Assembly: GCA_009792885.1 (NCBI GenBank) | Contig: WMCF01000156.1 | Location: forward strand, 364,857-428,856 | Direction: 5' to 3' | Source: Eremophila alpestris peregrina | Taxonomy: Eukaryota; Chordata; Aves; Passeriformes; Alaudidae | Length of the DNA stretch: 64,000 nt | Shown here: piece by piece, positions 1-11,654 of the stretch | Layout: the number at the start of each line of letters is the position of its first letter | Position numbering within the stretch: the first letter of the stretch is position 1 | Made by a program: the position numbers and the translations under genes | Notes under the pieces: model-generated | Database searches by the model: none | What the model was told of the DNA's origin: nothing | What the model saw: the letters and a program-made list of their open reading frames with translations, nothing else

Positions 1-793
1 TCATCCCCATCTCCTTACATGCACAGGCTTAGAACTGCCTCAACTTATTTTTTTCACTATACCAAGATGAGAAGATTATATGATGTACAAAAAGAGTTAG
101 ACATTTTTCAAAGTTTACAAATCACTGTTACAGAAATACCCATATGACAACACTTGTTCAGTTCCAGTATTTCTTTTTCCATATTAATTTATAAACTAAA
201 CAATAAATCCAAATTCTAAAGCAGTGTTACAGAGAAGTTTTCATGCTTTTTACTTGCAGTTTCTTCAAATAATTATTTGGATTAATAGGCAAAGCAGTAG
301 ATACAGTCTAAGAAGTTTATGTTTTGCAGGAGGTTCAATAGTAATAAAATTGTCCTGGAAATCTTTCAAGAATAACAAATTGCTTGGCAGTGAATATTTT
401 CAATATTTAAATTCAGTGAGTGTAATCTTGCTGTGGCAGAGCAAAGGGATTGCAGATAAAAACAGAAGAATTAATTAAATCACAGATCCTGAAGGGGAGG
501 ATTGGAACATCTAGACCACAAGAAGTAAATATTTTGGCCTCAGTGAGAGTGAAGGAGCCAAACTTTTCCTCATGGTGTTGGCAGAGGTAGTTTCAGGGAT
601 GTAAATGTGCATGGGTAGCATCTGAATTAAAGTGCAAGAGAGACCACAATTACAGACTAATCTAACTTTCAAGTCCAAAACAGGTAAACTTTTATAGAAA
701 GGTTTTATCCATCTCACTAAATTAAATAATTCCAGCTGAGTGACGGGCAAATTCAGTTGGGTCTCAAAATTATAAAATAAACAAAATGGTTTG

Positions 794-811
794 AAAAAAA
801 AAAAAAAAAAA
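794..811 (+). repeat. Poly(A) run of 18 followed by a short GA repeat
   Basis: There are eighteen consecutive A residues followed by alternating GA to about 819. It may be a simple repeat or the tail of an old retrocopy inserted in plus orientation. The upstream sequence is not recognisable as any gene or element, so simple repeat is the safer call. Confidence 0.85.
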
Positions 812-2850
812 GAGAGAGACAAAAACCTTGTTTACAAGAGAGTGAACCAGATTCTACTAATTCTACCCAAAAGGTCCCTTGGTATAAGTGAAGGGCTCTT
901 TGTGAAGTCAGGGCACACAACAAGGCTGGCTCCAAATTCTTTTATCCCCTCCAAATTAGAAAATTTAGGGTTAACAGCACATAAATCCTCTTAGGTTCTT
1001 TTCTAAGAACGTTGGAGGATCAATTAATGATTGTAGTAGGATATTTGTTTAGCCATTAGAAGTAATGGTCAATACAACCATGACTGGAAGTGAAATGGTA
1101 ACTGTTAACATTTTGGGTGACATTAAAAAGATTATAAGCCCAGTTTTAATGACATGCATTTCAGGTTTCAATTTAATTATTATTGCTAAAGCTTAACACA
1201 TCCCCCATATTTAACTTTAAAAGAGATTTAAATTTGGGTCCTTTTATGAGGAGACAAGAACTTAAAATTTATACCATAGTCAGATAAATGGTGAAATCAA
1301 AAGTGAGTTCATAAATATTAATTCCTCTTGTAGGTTTTGATAAAACTGGAGTTTTGCTTTTGTATGGTGTTAGCTATGGACAAATTGGAACTGTCTGTAT
1401 CTAAATACCCTACTTGAGATTTATAATACTTCAGAAAAATGCAAACATTTTCACATTTAGTAGATACTGCTTCTGAAATCAAACCCCATGGCTATATACT
1501 ACTTTACTTGAACTACTACTGTATCTACTTAAAGATTCAAATCTCCCTGATTGTTTTTCCCTCTTGGTATTTCTGCCTTGTAGATGAAAATGAGAAAACA
1601 TTGATGCTGGCTCAGTACAAATAACAGTGAAGGCAAACAACCAGGCTTATAAAGATGGATCATTTTGCCCTTATCCAACTGCAGTTTAATGCAGGAATTG
1701 CTTCAGGCACCTGAGCAGATGTGTTTGTCCTTACCTGAGATGAATGTTGTGGTGGAACAGTGACTCCTGTACATATTTGTATTATTTTACCAGCTGCTGT
1801 GATGTGACACAGCCATTTCTGCTCGAGCTGATCTGACCTCCTCCACGAGAACCAATGCTCATACAAAACTGGTAAAGGGTGTAGTAACTACATCATGTGT
1901 GGGGCATGGGGGGCAGATTGTGTCAACACAGGTGATATGATCTGAACAACCCCTGGAAATGATAAATCATTTTCAGTTACAGGCAAAGGTCCTTCATCAT
2001 GCCACCTAACCTGCTGCAAGCATTTAGTCATGTATCCTATACCAAATATTGTAACTAATTTGGGAAAAGTATCAGCATCAAACAGACTATCTCAGATCTT
2101 AAACCATCTCTCCTTGGCACACACTCACACTGACATACAGGAAGTAGCCAGTCACCTTAACTTCAGTAAATTTGGATCTCTCAGGCAGCATTTACTTTGC
2201 CCTTAAAATGTGAAAAAGATGTTTTGGAATGGAAACACGAACTTTGCAGAATGGCAATATGTCATCAAGTTTATTTACTTAAAATATCCACAAAATATCT
2301 GACACTTTTAAGCAAAATATTCCTTTGTGTCAGAAGCTCTAAAAGTTACAATTTTTCTAAGACATCATGTTGCCTTCCTCCATCAATGACAACTCATTTG
2401 TTGGATATTTGAGGAATGCATTTGGATGTCCAAGAGAATTTTGCACATCACTGTAAGGAGGCATGGGTTTATTCCTTTAGACAGACAACTGAATCCTTAT
2501 TTATGCGTGTTTAAGGATTTTTAGATTTTAGAGATGATGAAGTTGATAACTAATTGGATACTGATACATAGTACTGAAGGAACACCCTCCAAGTTTAGCT
2601 ACTTCCATAATTTTCGTGAATTTCCCAGCTTTTTATATTCTTATGGTTTTTATAAATGAGCTATTTCCATTATTAGATGCTGGGTTGGGACATTGTGATC
2701 AACAGATAGGTACAAGGATAAGGTTCCAAGTGCTGTTCATGATGAGGGATTAAGGGAATTGTTAAAGAATGTTGCTATGTGCCTGCAAGGCTATTTTATA
2801 AAACCTTGGAAATTCCATTTTTACCTTGATAAAATAATTTCAGCCAAAGC

Positions 2851-2870
2851 AACAATTTTAAAAAATTGTT
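2851..2870. repeat. Perfect 9-bp inverted repeat, A/T-rich
   Basis: AACAATTTT and AAAATTGTT face each other across two A residues. The stem is almost entirely A/T, so it is weak and probably a chance feature of AT-rich DNA. Confidence 0.6.
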
Positions 2871-5229
2871 AAAAATAAAGATTTGAGCGTCAGTCTTGTA
2901 AATAAGCATTGTAAATTTATTATTTTGCTAGTATGGGTTTATATGGTTTAATGCCTGATCTCTGCCTCATTCAATGCACAGGATTAGAGTGTTCAGGGCT
3001 TTAAAATCAAGTGAGACAGCAAGGCATTACCAGCATCACTTGTTGTGTGAGTTTCAGGAAGACAAACTCGATGGTGTCCTGACCCTTTGCTGTGACACTG
3101 TCACTGGAGTCAGCGTTAATCACAGGTGGCTGAACAGATCATGTAGGCTGGAATTGTCAGGAATGGATAAAACAGGGAGTGACCAAAGGTCATGAAGGTT
3201 AAAAAAGGTCTGATCCCTTTCCTGGAATGTGAGTGTCTCTCTTCCCATTCATCTTGCAATAACCTTTCCTCTAAGTACTTTTTTTTCCCTATGAGAATAA
3301 AGTTTTGGAATATATTTCTTGCTTGACCGATCACATGCAACATTAAGGAAAAATGAGTCACATTGCTGCTGGGAAATCAGAAACAAAAGACCTTCCAGAG
3401 TTTCTCAGTGCCGAAGCTATACCAGTTTTAACTAAAACTTTAGTAAATGAGAAAGAAATTCCTACACATATTCTAATTGGATCCACACTTACCAACTGTC
3501 TGAGGTACAGTGTCAGATTGCAGGTTTGCTTCCTTCAACTTCCACCAAATTAAAAGGACAGATCTGTAAGGGGTCTTTGGAACTGGAGAATTGCTCTGAA
3601 TAAAAAAGAGATGCCACTTTCCATTGTAATATATTATTGGTTAGATCAGTTCAGGTGTGTGCTACAGTCAGAGCTAAACTGGAGCAGAAGTAACAAAAAG
3701 AACCAATTACCCTGCTGTTAAATCTGCTACAAATGAAGTGAAATTTATCACACATCATTATAGAGGACAAACCCCCTAGAATTACTAAACCATGTTCTTG
3801 TAAAGTCACAGATCTAAGAGGAAGTCAATCAAGAAAATGCATCTTCTGTTAAAAATTTATGTGAAAGGGCTTAGTTATCTTTTAGCAAAGAAGTCAATAA
3901 TAATAAAATTAAAATCCCCAAATTAAATTGTGTATGACAATTCTGTGCTCCCAACCCCTTGGAGGGCTTACTGCAAACTTTGAAACTACCCTGCTTCCAA
4001 TGATTTTCTCTACACAGGTGTCTGTGACTTCATCTTTGCTGTGATTCATTATTTCATAAGAACTTAAGAACTTCTGCCTGACTTTGCTAAGATCCTTCCC
4101 TGCCACAACTTCATCTGGCTGCCTCCTCCTAATCCTTGCAGCGTTTTGTAATAATGTGGAACAGGATTTTACCACCTCCTTCCTAGATGCATGGTTGCTT
4201 CTATTCACCAGGGTTTATCTACAGGATAATTTACTGTGGTGCTGTGGAGGATTTATAAAATCACCAGTGTCCATGGGCTGTTTGAAAATACCCTGCCAGG
4301 GCTCAGGGGGACTGAGGGTAAACACTGTTCTTCACAGGCTTTGAGAAACAAGTGTTTGTCAACATTTGATTCTGTACATTTTATCTCCAATCCACAATAC
4401 TCAACAAAGCATCAGTTGTGTCCATCCTGTACACTGAATTTAGTGAAAACTGGCAGACTTCCAGTATGACAACACTTTTGAGCTTTAAAAGATAATTAAA
4501 ATCGCCCCCCCCAAACCTCATATGAACCAGAAAATGTTCCACTTTGGTTCCTGAAATCTTAATTTGGATCACTTTAAACACTTTGCCAGCTTTGTTAATA
4601 ATTACTAGATCAGGTATGAATATAAATTTCAATGGCCTCTAAAATAAGCCTTTTAAAGAGTCTACCTGAATGCCAACATTATTTCTGTGAAGAGTAAGAT
4701 ATTTCTCTAAATAAAAATGACTAAATATACTTATTGGAGTCATCAACTGCTGATGTAATAGGAGAAAACTACAATAATAAAGGGTAGGTGGTACATCTGG
4801 GAATCTAGCAACTGAAGAAGTAGCTAAAATCTTACATTATTATTTAGCATTACACAGTATGAATAACCTCATCTTTTGATCTGTGATGTTCATTTAATTC
4901 CAGAAGTTGAAAGACATTCGTAATCAGTGGACATAAAAGGCAATAAACAGCAATTAAATAAGTATAAACTAGACATTTCAGTTTAGAAATGTAGCTGCTT
5001 CTAACAGGAAAAGAATCTTTGAAAGAGAGCAAATCTGTTTGAACTGCTGATCTTGGGATAATCAGTCACTCTTAATAGCTCAAGCAAGAATTTTAAATAT
5101 CTTGGCACAGATGCTGTAAATATCTAAGCCTGAATTTTTAAAACATCTTTTCCTGGTGGATTGCTGGTAATTCTGAAATGTTTACTCAATGCTATATTGA
5201 AAGTTAACAGTAGGCAGAAGTTAATGGGT

Positions 5230-5255
5230 TTTGCCCTAAGAAGTCTTAGGGCAAA
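5230..5255. repeat. Perfect 11-bp hairpin with 4-base loop
   Basis: TTTGCCCTAAG at 5230-5240 and CTTAGGGCAAA at 5245-5255 are exact reverse complements separated by AAGT. The stem has five G:C pairs and would fold stably as DNA cruciform or RNA. The flanks do not continue the pairing, so it is too short for a canonical miRNA precursor. Confidence 0.85.
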
Positions 5256-8147
5256 TGTTATCCTCATGGAGATGAGAAAGATAAAATAAAACATTGCCAG
5301 TAACACTGCTTTTAAAAAATCTACTCCTTCTGACTGCTTTAAACAAGCAATTTTCATAATACAGAGTCCAAAACAATTTTAAATTATATTGTAGCCAGAA
5401 GCCAAAAAACGAGTGGGAACGTAGAGTCCTTACCTTCTCAATATTTCAGAACCAATGCTAACCTGACACACCTTGCTCCAAATACTAAGTGATGTTAACA
5501 AAGCTAATTTTTCAAGGAAACAAATCAATCCTAAAGATGCATAGTGTGAATAACATGAGCACAATCTGAGCTGTTGCTGTGACTATCACATGAGTTTAAA
5601 GCTCAGTACTGTTGTGCTTGTTTAATTGGTAGATTAGAAATGAGAGACAGGACTGAGCTTTTCTGGCTCTCTGTTACATGTGTGATGCCACTAGAGGGAC
5701 ATGTACAGCCAAGAGTCACTTACGTGGGCTTCAGAAAGAACTGGAGAGAATTTATTAGCAAAAATGAAAATATGAATAAAAAGTACTTATATCTATATTT
5801 TTTAATCACACCTACAAATGACTCAGCCTTTCCATGTCTGTCTTTTCTTATGAGTATCCCAATTTTGTTTGTAACATTGCCATCCTAGAAAAACCTCAGG
5901 AACATAGCTTTATGATTACATCACATGGCTAAAAATAGACTGGATTTCTGAATCTAAGTGCCTTTAAAGTTATCCTCACTCCCCTCAATTAAAATTCAAT
6001 TTGTGCAGTTCAAAAGTTCGTTTGTTTCTGTGTGAGCAAGGTGATGTAATAAAATGCAAAGTAAACAGAGAAACTCGTCTGCAGAGAGACCATGAATATT
6101 CCATGAGGCAAAAGGATTGAAGGACTCTCAAATGAATTTTAAGAAGAGGTCTTTGCAGTGATCTGGCTGCACCACGTGAGCGAGCTGCTAAAATGGGACA
6201 AGGAGTTTTCTACCCTGCATTTATAAAATGAACACTTGAACTGCACTCAGAAGATATTTCTGTCCTTTTAAGCTTTTCAACACATCTGTTCCAGGTAGTA
6301 AAATATGCAACATTAGCCCAAGAAGAGAAACATTACCATAAAAAAGAAATAAATTGTCAGTGAAGTATGTAGCCAAACTATCAGAAAAAGGATATTTGTG
6401 GAAGTGCTGCTGTAAAACTCAAAGTGTGGTTAAAATACATTGATAGCTGGCGTCTTGATTATTCCAGACAATTTATATTAGCTAATAGAGAATGAAGTGT
6501 TTCCTTTTATGATTGAAAGGCTGTAGACAATTGAATTTTAGCTATAATTCTAGACCTGATAAAATTTAAAACTGTAAAACCACTGCTCTGAAATTCCAGA
6601 CACAAATGAGTTGAGTCATTTAAGGTAATGATAATTTTGCCCTACTGAAATGGTTGGATCTAATTCAAAGCAGAAAGTGTCATCATCTCTTCTATTACCT
6701 GTCTAGTTCATGCAAGCTGTGTTTACTCTATCTGGAAAAATATCATTGGCAGAAAAAGAAACAGTTTTAAATCTTTCCAATTTGAAAGTATTGCACAAAA
6801 AAGTCTGCTTTCTAGTGCCTTTAAAGAACATGTTCCTATTTCTAGCCTCCATCAAATGGAAAAAACTTGATAAATCTTTATGCATTAGTGTGAGAATAAA
6901 TTATAGTTGATAAAATATTGGAATTGGTCTCCAAAATAGTGTAAGTTTAAGAAGAATGCAGAAAACTTTAACATGTGCTTCTTAAAATGGATCAAGAGTA
7001 CTGAGAAAATATATTCGTAGTTTGACTAACAGTTTGATTTTATGGTAATATCTCTGCTTCATGTTTTTATAACCCTTTTACTTACATTAATTTTTGCCCT
7101 TGAAATCTCTAAGAACAGATCCAGTATTTTGTGTGAGTGTGTGGCTTTTCTGTTAAGTACTTTAAAGAGAACTGCAAATTTGACAGCAGACCAGTAAATT
7201 AAGAAAATTACTCACCTTACCTCCATGAAAACAAAAACAATGAAAAGGAAACTCCTTTGTAGAACATTTTGATTGAATCAGCAGCACAGATAAGACTTCC
7301 CTGCAGGGAGTTTTTTCCTTGTTAATATGCAAGGAGAATAAAACATGGCAAGTTCTGGACTGTGGTGATTTATTGGCTACTGGGCACTCAAGTGGTTTCT
7401 TCTTTCTTTTTGTCCATGAAAAGTTGTCACTCACCCTTAAATCACATTTCCTGAGTATTAGCAGAGACTTAGCCTGAAAAGAAAATTGACTTTTGTGCCT
7501 CTAATAGCTGCTCAAAAATACTGAATTATTACTCAGCCTCTGATGGTTATCAAATATTCTTCTGTGTGTTAACCTAGCTACAAATAGCTGGACTTACTAA
7601 AACAGGATTAATGGACAGGGTCTGCACACTTACAAAATCAGATTTATTTTTGTTTAAAGTTATGAGGTGTGGTGGTTACTTGTATCTATTGAAAGGTTAC
7701 TTCAACCAACAATGTCTGGGAATATTTCCACTTCTATTACAGATTTTAGATTTGGATCTAATTATAAGAAACAAAAGGAGAGTATAAACCCAATCATTTG
7801 TGAGTGGCCAGGTAGGGAAGAACCAAATGTTTATCTGGTTATTTGGAGGCTTCAGTGACACCTCTGTGAGAGGCAATACTGGAGATGGTATTTTTTGCAG
7901 AGCAAAGCTCTCCAGACAGGAGCAGTGACTGGGCAGTGTGCAGGGGAAAGCTGTTCAGAATGCACACAATGCTGAGAGGCTGCAGTGTTCAGCAGCTGTG
8001 CTCTGGAAACTCAGAGCCCACACTGGCAGAGCCAAGTTCTGCAAGCATTACAAACATGCAATGCTGCACTACATCTTTTGCAAGCCACTTAAAGGGCTTT
8101 TTTTCTTTGCACTTAACAAAACAAATAATTCCTAGAATGACACAAAG

Positions 8148-8222
8148 GAGGAAAAAACCCAAAACAAACAAAAAAAACCCCACAAAAAACCAAAACCAAA
8201 TAAATAAACAAACAAACAAAAG
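8148..8222 (+). repeat. A/C-rich simple repeat ending in (CAAA)n
   Basis: A low-complexity A-rich tract with scattered C ends in several CAAA/TAAA units. It resembles a degenerate microsatellite or an old A-rich tail. The minus-strand reading gives phenylalanine/valine-rich frames that are artefacts of the repeat. Confidence 0.8.
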
Positions 8223-8869
8223 CTAAGAAAGTAATTTGGACATCCAAAGTAAAATTTGCCCCATTAGACAATAGGAAAAAGCAAAAGATAGTGCTGGACA
8301 ACTTGAACTTTTAAGGCATTTCTGAAGTTTGTATTTCAGATGCATTTATCAAATATAATTCTCTGGTGTTACAAATACCTAAGGTTAGGAAGAGAGGACT
8401 TGCATAGCTAAAGGTTTTGATGGAAATCTAGAATTAATACATTTTTTACATTAAATGGATTAAATGGAATAGTGGGATTTTTTTTTTAACATCATCTGAC
8501 ACTATGTAAAAAAGGCACTGTTACTAAAGGAGTGTGAAGTGGGAGAAGTGAAAAATGTAAGAGAGGCAGTTCAATTTTTCTCCCCCATTCATTCTGTTTT
8601 AAATCTCTGGAGAGGTTAAAATTCACACATATCACAAAATACCAAAACAAAACAAGCATTAACATTTAACAGCAACTGGCATATCAGAAGATCTTTTACC
8701 ATTAGGAATTTAGGAGTACATATTAAGGCAAACCACTTCATCCTGATCTGAGAATTTAAATTCTCTCACCTTGTCTCTCTACCTGGTTCTCTCCCCATTT
8801 CCTTCTCCCTTCATAGAGGAATCTGTTGGAGATGAAATTTCAGTACCAGAAATGGACAGTTGGTCTTCT

Positions 8870-8884
8870 AAAAAAAAAAAAAAA
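8870..8884 (+). repeat. Poly(A) run of 15
   Basis: Fifteen A residues with no flanking element recognised. Likely a mononucleotide microsatellite. Confidence 0.85.
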
Positions 8885-9815
8885 GTTTTACACTGCTTTT
8901 ATCAAGTTATTCTTCATTTTACTAGTGATATTTCTGAAACCAGAATTTGTGTGCCAGATTACCATTACCTCCACAAGGTTTTGGCATTAGATTTTAACTC
9001 TAATCTTGCCAAAGGCAGTGTGCAGATGGGACAGGATTCTGAAGGTGATTTCAGCCAAGAAAATGTAAAAATTTCTTTGATTTTAAGGGGAGTCTTACAT
9101 CAGAATAAAAATTCTCTCTTCTGAAGTCTTCTGTAGTGTGGTCATTCCAAGGCTGGTAAACTTTTATTTGATTTGTTAATTCCTCACATCAAAAATGTCC
9201 TTCTCTTTCCAAATATATTCATTATTAGCTATAGTTTTGCTTGAGGTTTTTGAGCACTTCTCTGACCCTAACCTGTTATTATGAATGCTGGAAAGCACTT
9301 AGATATCCTTTGGGGCAATAATTTTTTTAATTAGAAGAGCTCTTTCTAAGCAGATTTGGAGATGAATCCTTCTTATAAAAACCCATGAAATATGGAAGAG
9401 GTATTTGTGGGAAAGGTTCTCTCCTTTAACAATATAATGCATATCAAAAGGTTTGTATGGAGCTGCATTTGTACTAACTTCACCTTTCAGGTGTTGACAA
9501 GATCCTTCCAACATTCTGTTGTTCTGTGTTTGCCAGTGTCTTCTGATCCTCTGACCCAAGTCACGGGCTTCATAGACTGAATGGGAAATTTAGTGATCTG
9601 CATGAAAAACGTCATTCAGACAGAAAACTTCTTCCTTTCTATTTATCCCTTTCGGAAACCCCCACACTCAGGAACGCCCAGTGCCTCGAAGCATCTCCAG
9701 CAGCACTTACCAAGGCGTTCTCCATCAAACCAGAGACTGTGGTGCAATCGTGAATCCTCCCTCATCAGCCCCCTCCTTACGAGCCACCAGGGGCCACTTG
9801 CCTGGCTGTGCTCAG

Positions 9816-10139
9816 NNNNNNNNNNNNNNNNNNNNNNNNNNNNNNNNNNNNNNNNNNNNNNNNNNNNNNNNNNNNNNNNNNNNNNNNNNNNNNNNNNNNN
9901 NNNNNNNNNNNNNNNNNNNNNNNNNNNNNNNNNNNNNNNNNNNNNNNNNNNNNNNNNNNNNNNNNNNNNNNNNNNNNNNNNNNNNNNNNNNNNNNNNNNN
10001 NNNNNNNNNNNNNNNNNNNNNNNNNNNNNNNNNNNNNNNNNNNNNNNNNNNNNNNNNNNNNNNNNNNNNNNNNNNNNNNNNNNNNNNNNNNNNNNNNNNN
10101 NNNNNNNNNNNNNNNNNNNNNNNNNNNNNNNNNNNNNNN
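9816..10139. other. Assembly gap (324 N)
   Basis: The sequence is N for 324 bases, which is not a round placeholder and suggests a size estimated from paired reads. Translations running through this gap are not real proteins. Both flanks are richer in C and G than the surrounding DNA and carry CpGs (9656-9800 and 10140-10160). That is typical of avian short-read gaps in GC-rich sequence. Confidence 0.98.
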
Positions 10140-11620
10140 GAGCCTCCTGGACGTGTCTCACCTGTGAGATCAGAGGTGATTTGTTGTATAATGCCAGGTC
10201 CAACAGCCAGTTTTTATTCCGGATGAAAATACATATGGAAGCATAAATACATTTATTTACATTCTAAAAAAAGCATAAAATACATTTAGGAGCTTGAGCA
10301 CTGAATTGTGAGTGCAGTGGTTGAGCATAAAACTTTTAGAGGCTGGACCCTGTAATGGAGTTGAGTCTCAATTGACACATTTACATTTTCTCCAATGCAT
10401 ATGGGAATAATGACAGTCTTTAGAATGGAATTCACACAAGTAACACGCCAGGGGATGTCTGAACTAGCAATGGGAAATGATCAGAACTTTTTTGTTGTTG
10501 TTAACTTCTAAAATGCAAATCTTTCAGCTAGAGTTTTGGACTCTTAATGCCACAGTTTTGTGGAGCAGGGTGGAAGAGAGGGCAAGGTTGGTGTTTTACT
10601 CTGCAGATGGGAGAACTGCTTCCTGCATCTGTAATTAGGGTGGCTTGTCCCTTGAATAATTTGCATTTTTTTCTGTATTATATAATGAGGAATGTGCAGG
10701 TTTTTCTTGATTTAATTTTTCTTGAGTTTGTTTTGAGCTGGGTATTGTATTTATTTCGTTATTTTTTGTTGTTTGGGGTTTTTTTTTGCAGATGATCTAA
10801 ATTTGTGTTGTGGTTTCTATGGAAGGAGTCTGAGAGTGGGTGGGGTGTTTGGGAGAATATTTCATCTCCTCTTTTAGCTGTTCCCATCATCCTCATTAGG
10901 TTTTATCTCTTTAGAAGGTTGCACATAAAATTCTAAGAGGAAAAAAAGAGGTGTTTATCCCAGCTGATACACTGGAAAATACCTTTTGAGCTAAAGACAG
11001 CTCAAAAGAATGATGTGAAATGCTGAGATCTTTCTAAGATTTCCAAAGTTTACAGGTGGAAGCCACAACATCTCCTGTGTGGCAGTGGTTAAAGCCTGTG
11101 CTACTGGAGGGAACAGAGTTATCAGCAACAGGAAAATCCTTGACCTTCTGTTGTAGTTAAGGAGCCTTGAAAGAGCCTTTGGGGAAAAAAAAAACCAACT
11201 TACATTTCCATATCTTAAAAATGGACCGTGTTAAGCTTCATTTCTTTGACCACAGGCTGCTTAACTCCTGCAATGAGGATGTACAACTTTAATTACATCT
11301 TCTCACAATGGAACTCAATGCACTTTTCCACAGGCACACGAGCTACAATTTTGATATTGGTCAAAATTATTCCTTCTTAAAATTCCATTCAATTCCTTTC
11401 CTGCTAATATTATCATCTGCCTGGCATATAGACAATTTCCCCCCTAACACATCTGTTTTAAACACTTTAAATTTGCCTGTGTATATTCTATTGTTAGACA
11501 ATTACATTTGTCTTCTTAGAAATACCATCGTACATCAATTTATATAAAATCTTCAGAGTTTCAGAAAAACTACTGTGAGGTACAAAGGTCATGAAAATAT
11601 CCAGCCATATATTCTCAGTG

Positions 11621-11654
11621 TTATATTTCTCATTTTGTTATATTTCTCCTTTTG
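11621..11654 (+). repeat. 17-bp tandem repeat, two copies
   Basis: The unit TTATATTTCTCATTTTG is followed directly by a copy differing at one base (A to C). It is a small tandem duplication without obvious function. Confidence 0.85.

Larger units (their letters stand above)
1..9815. other. Gene-free AT-rich unique sequence (left contig)
   Basis: I see no recognisable gene here. Open frames reach at most about 117 codons, overlap on both strands, often lack a real ATG, and resemble no protein family I know. The stretch holds mononucleotide runs (794-811, 8870-8884), an A/C-rich simple repeat (8148-8222) and two perfect inverted repeats (2851-2870, 5230-5255). The last 150 bases before the gap become richer in GC and CpG. 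The character is that of avian intergenic or intronic DNA. Confidence 0.7.

Noticed and set aside
9581..10246. Apparent 119-221 codon open frames spanning the N run
   Set aside because: Most of each frame is undetermined sequence. The readable ends are short and match nothing.
10760..10800. Strong polypyrimidine-AG ending at 10791, immediately before an ATG
   Set aside because: The ATG frame stops after two codons. T-rich simple sequence makes such acceptors common.
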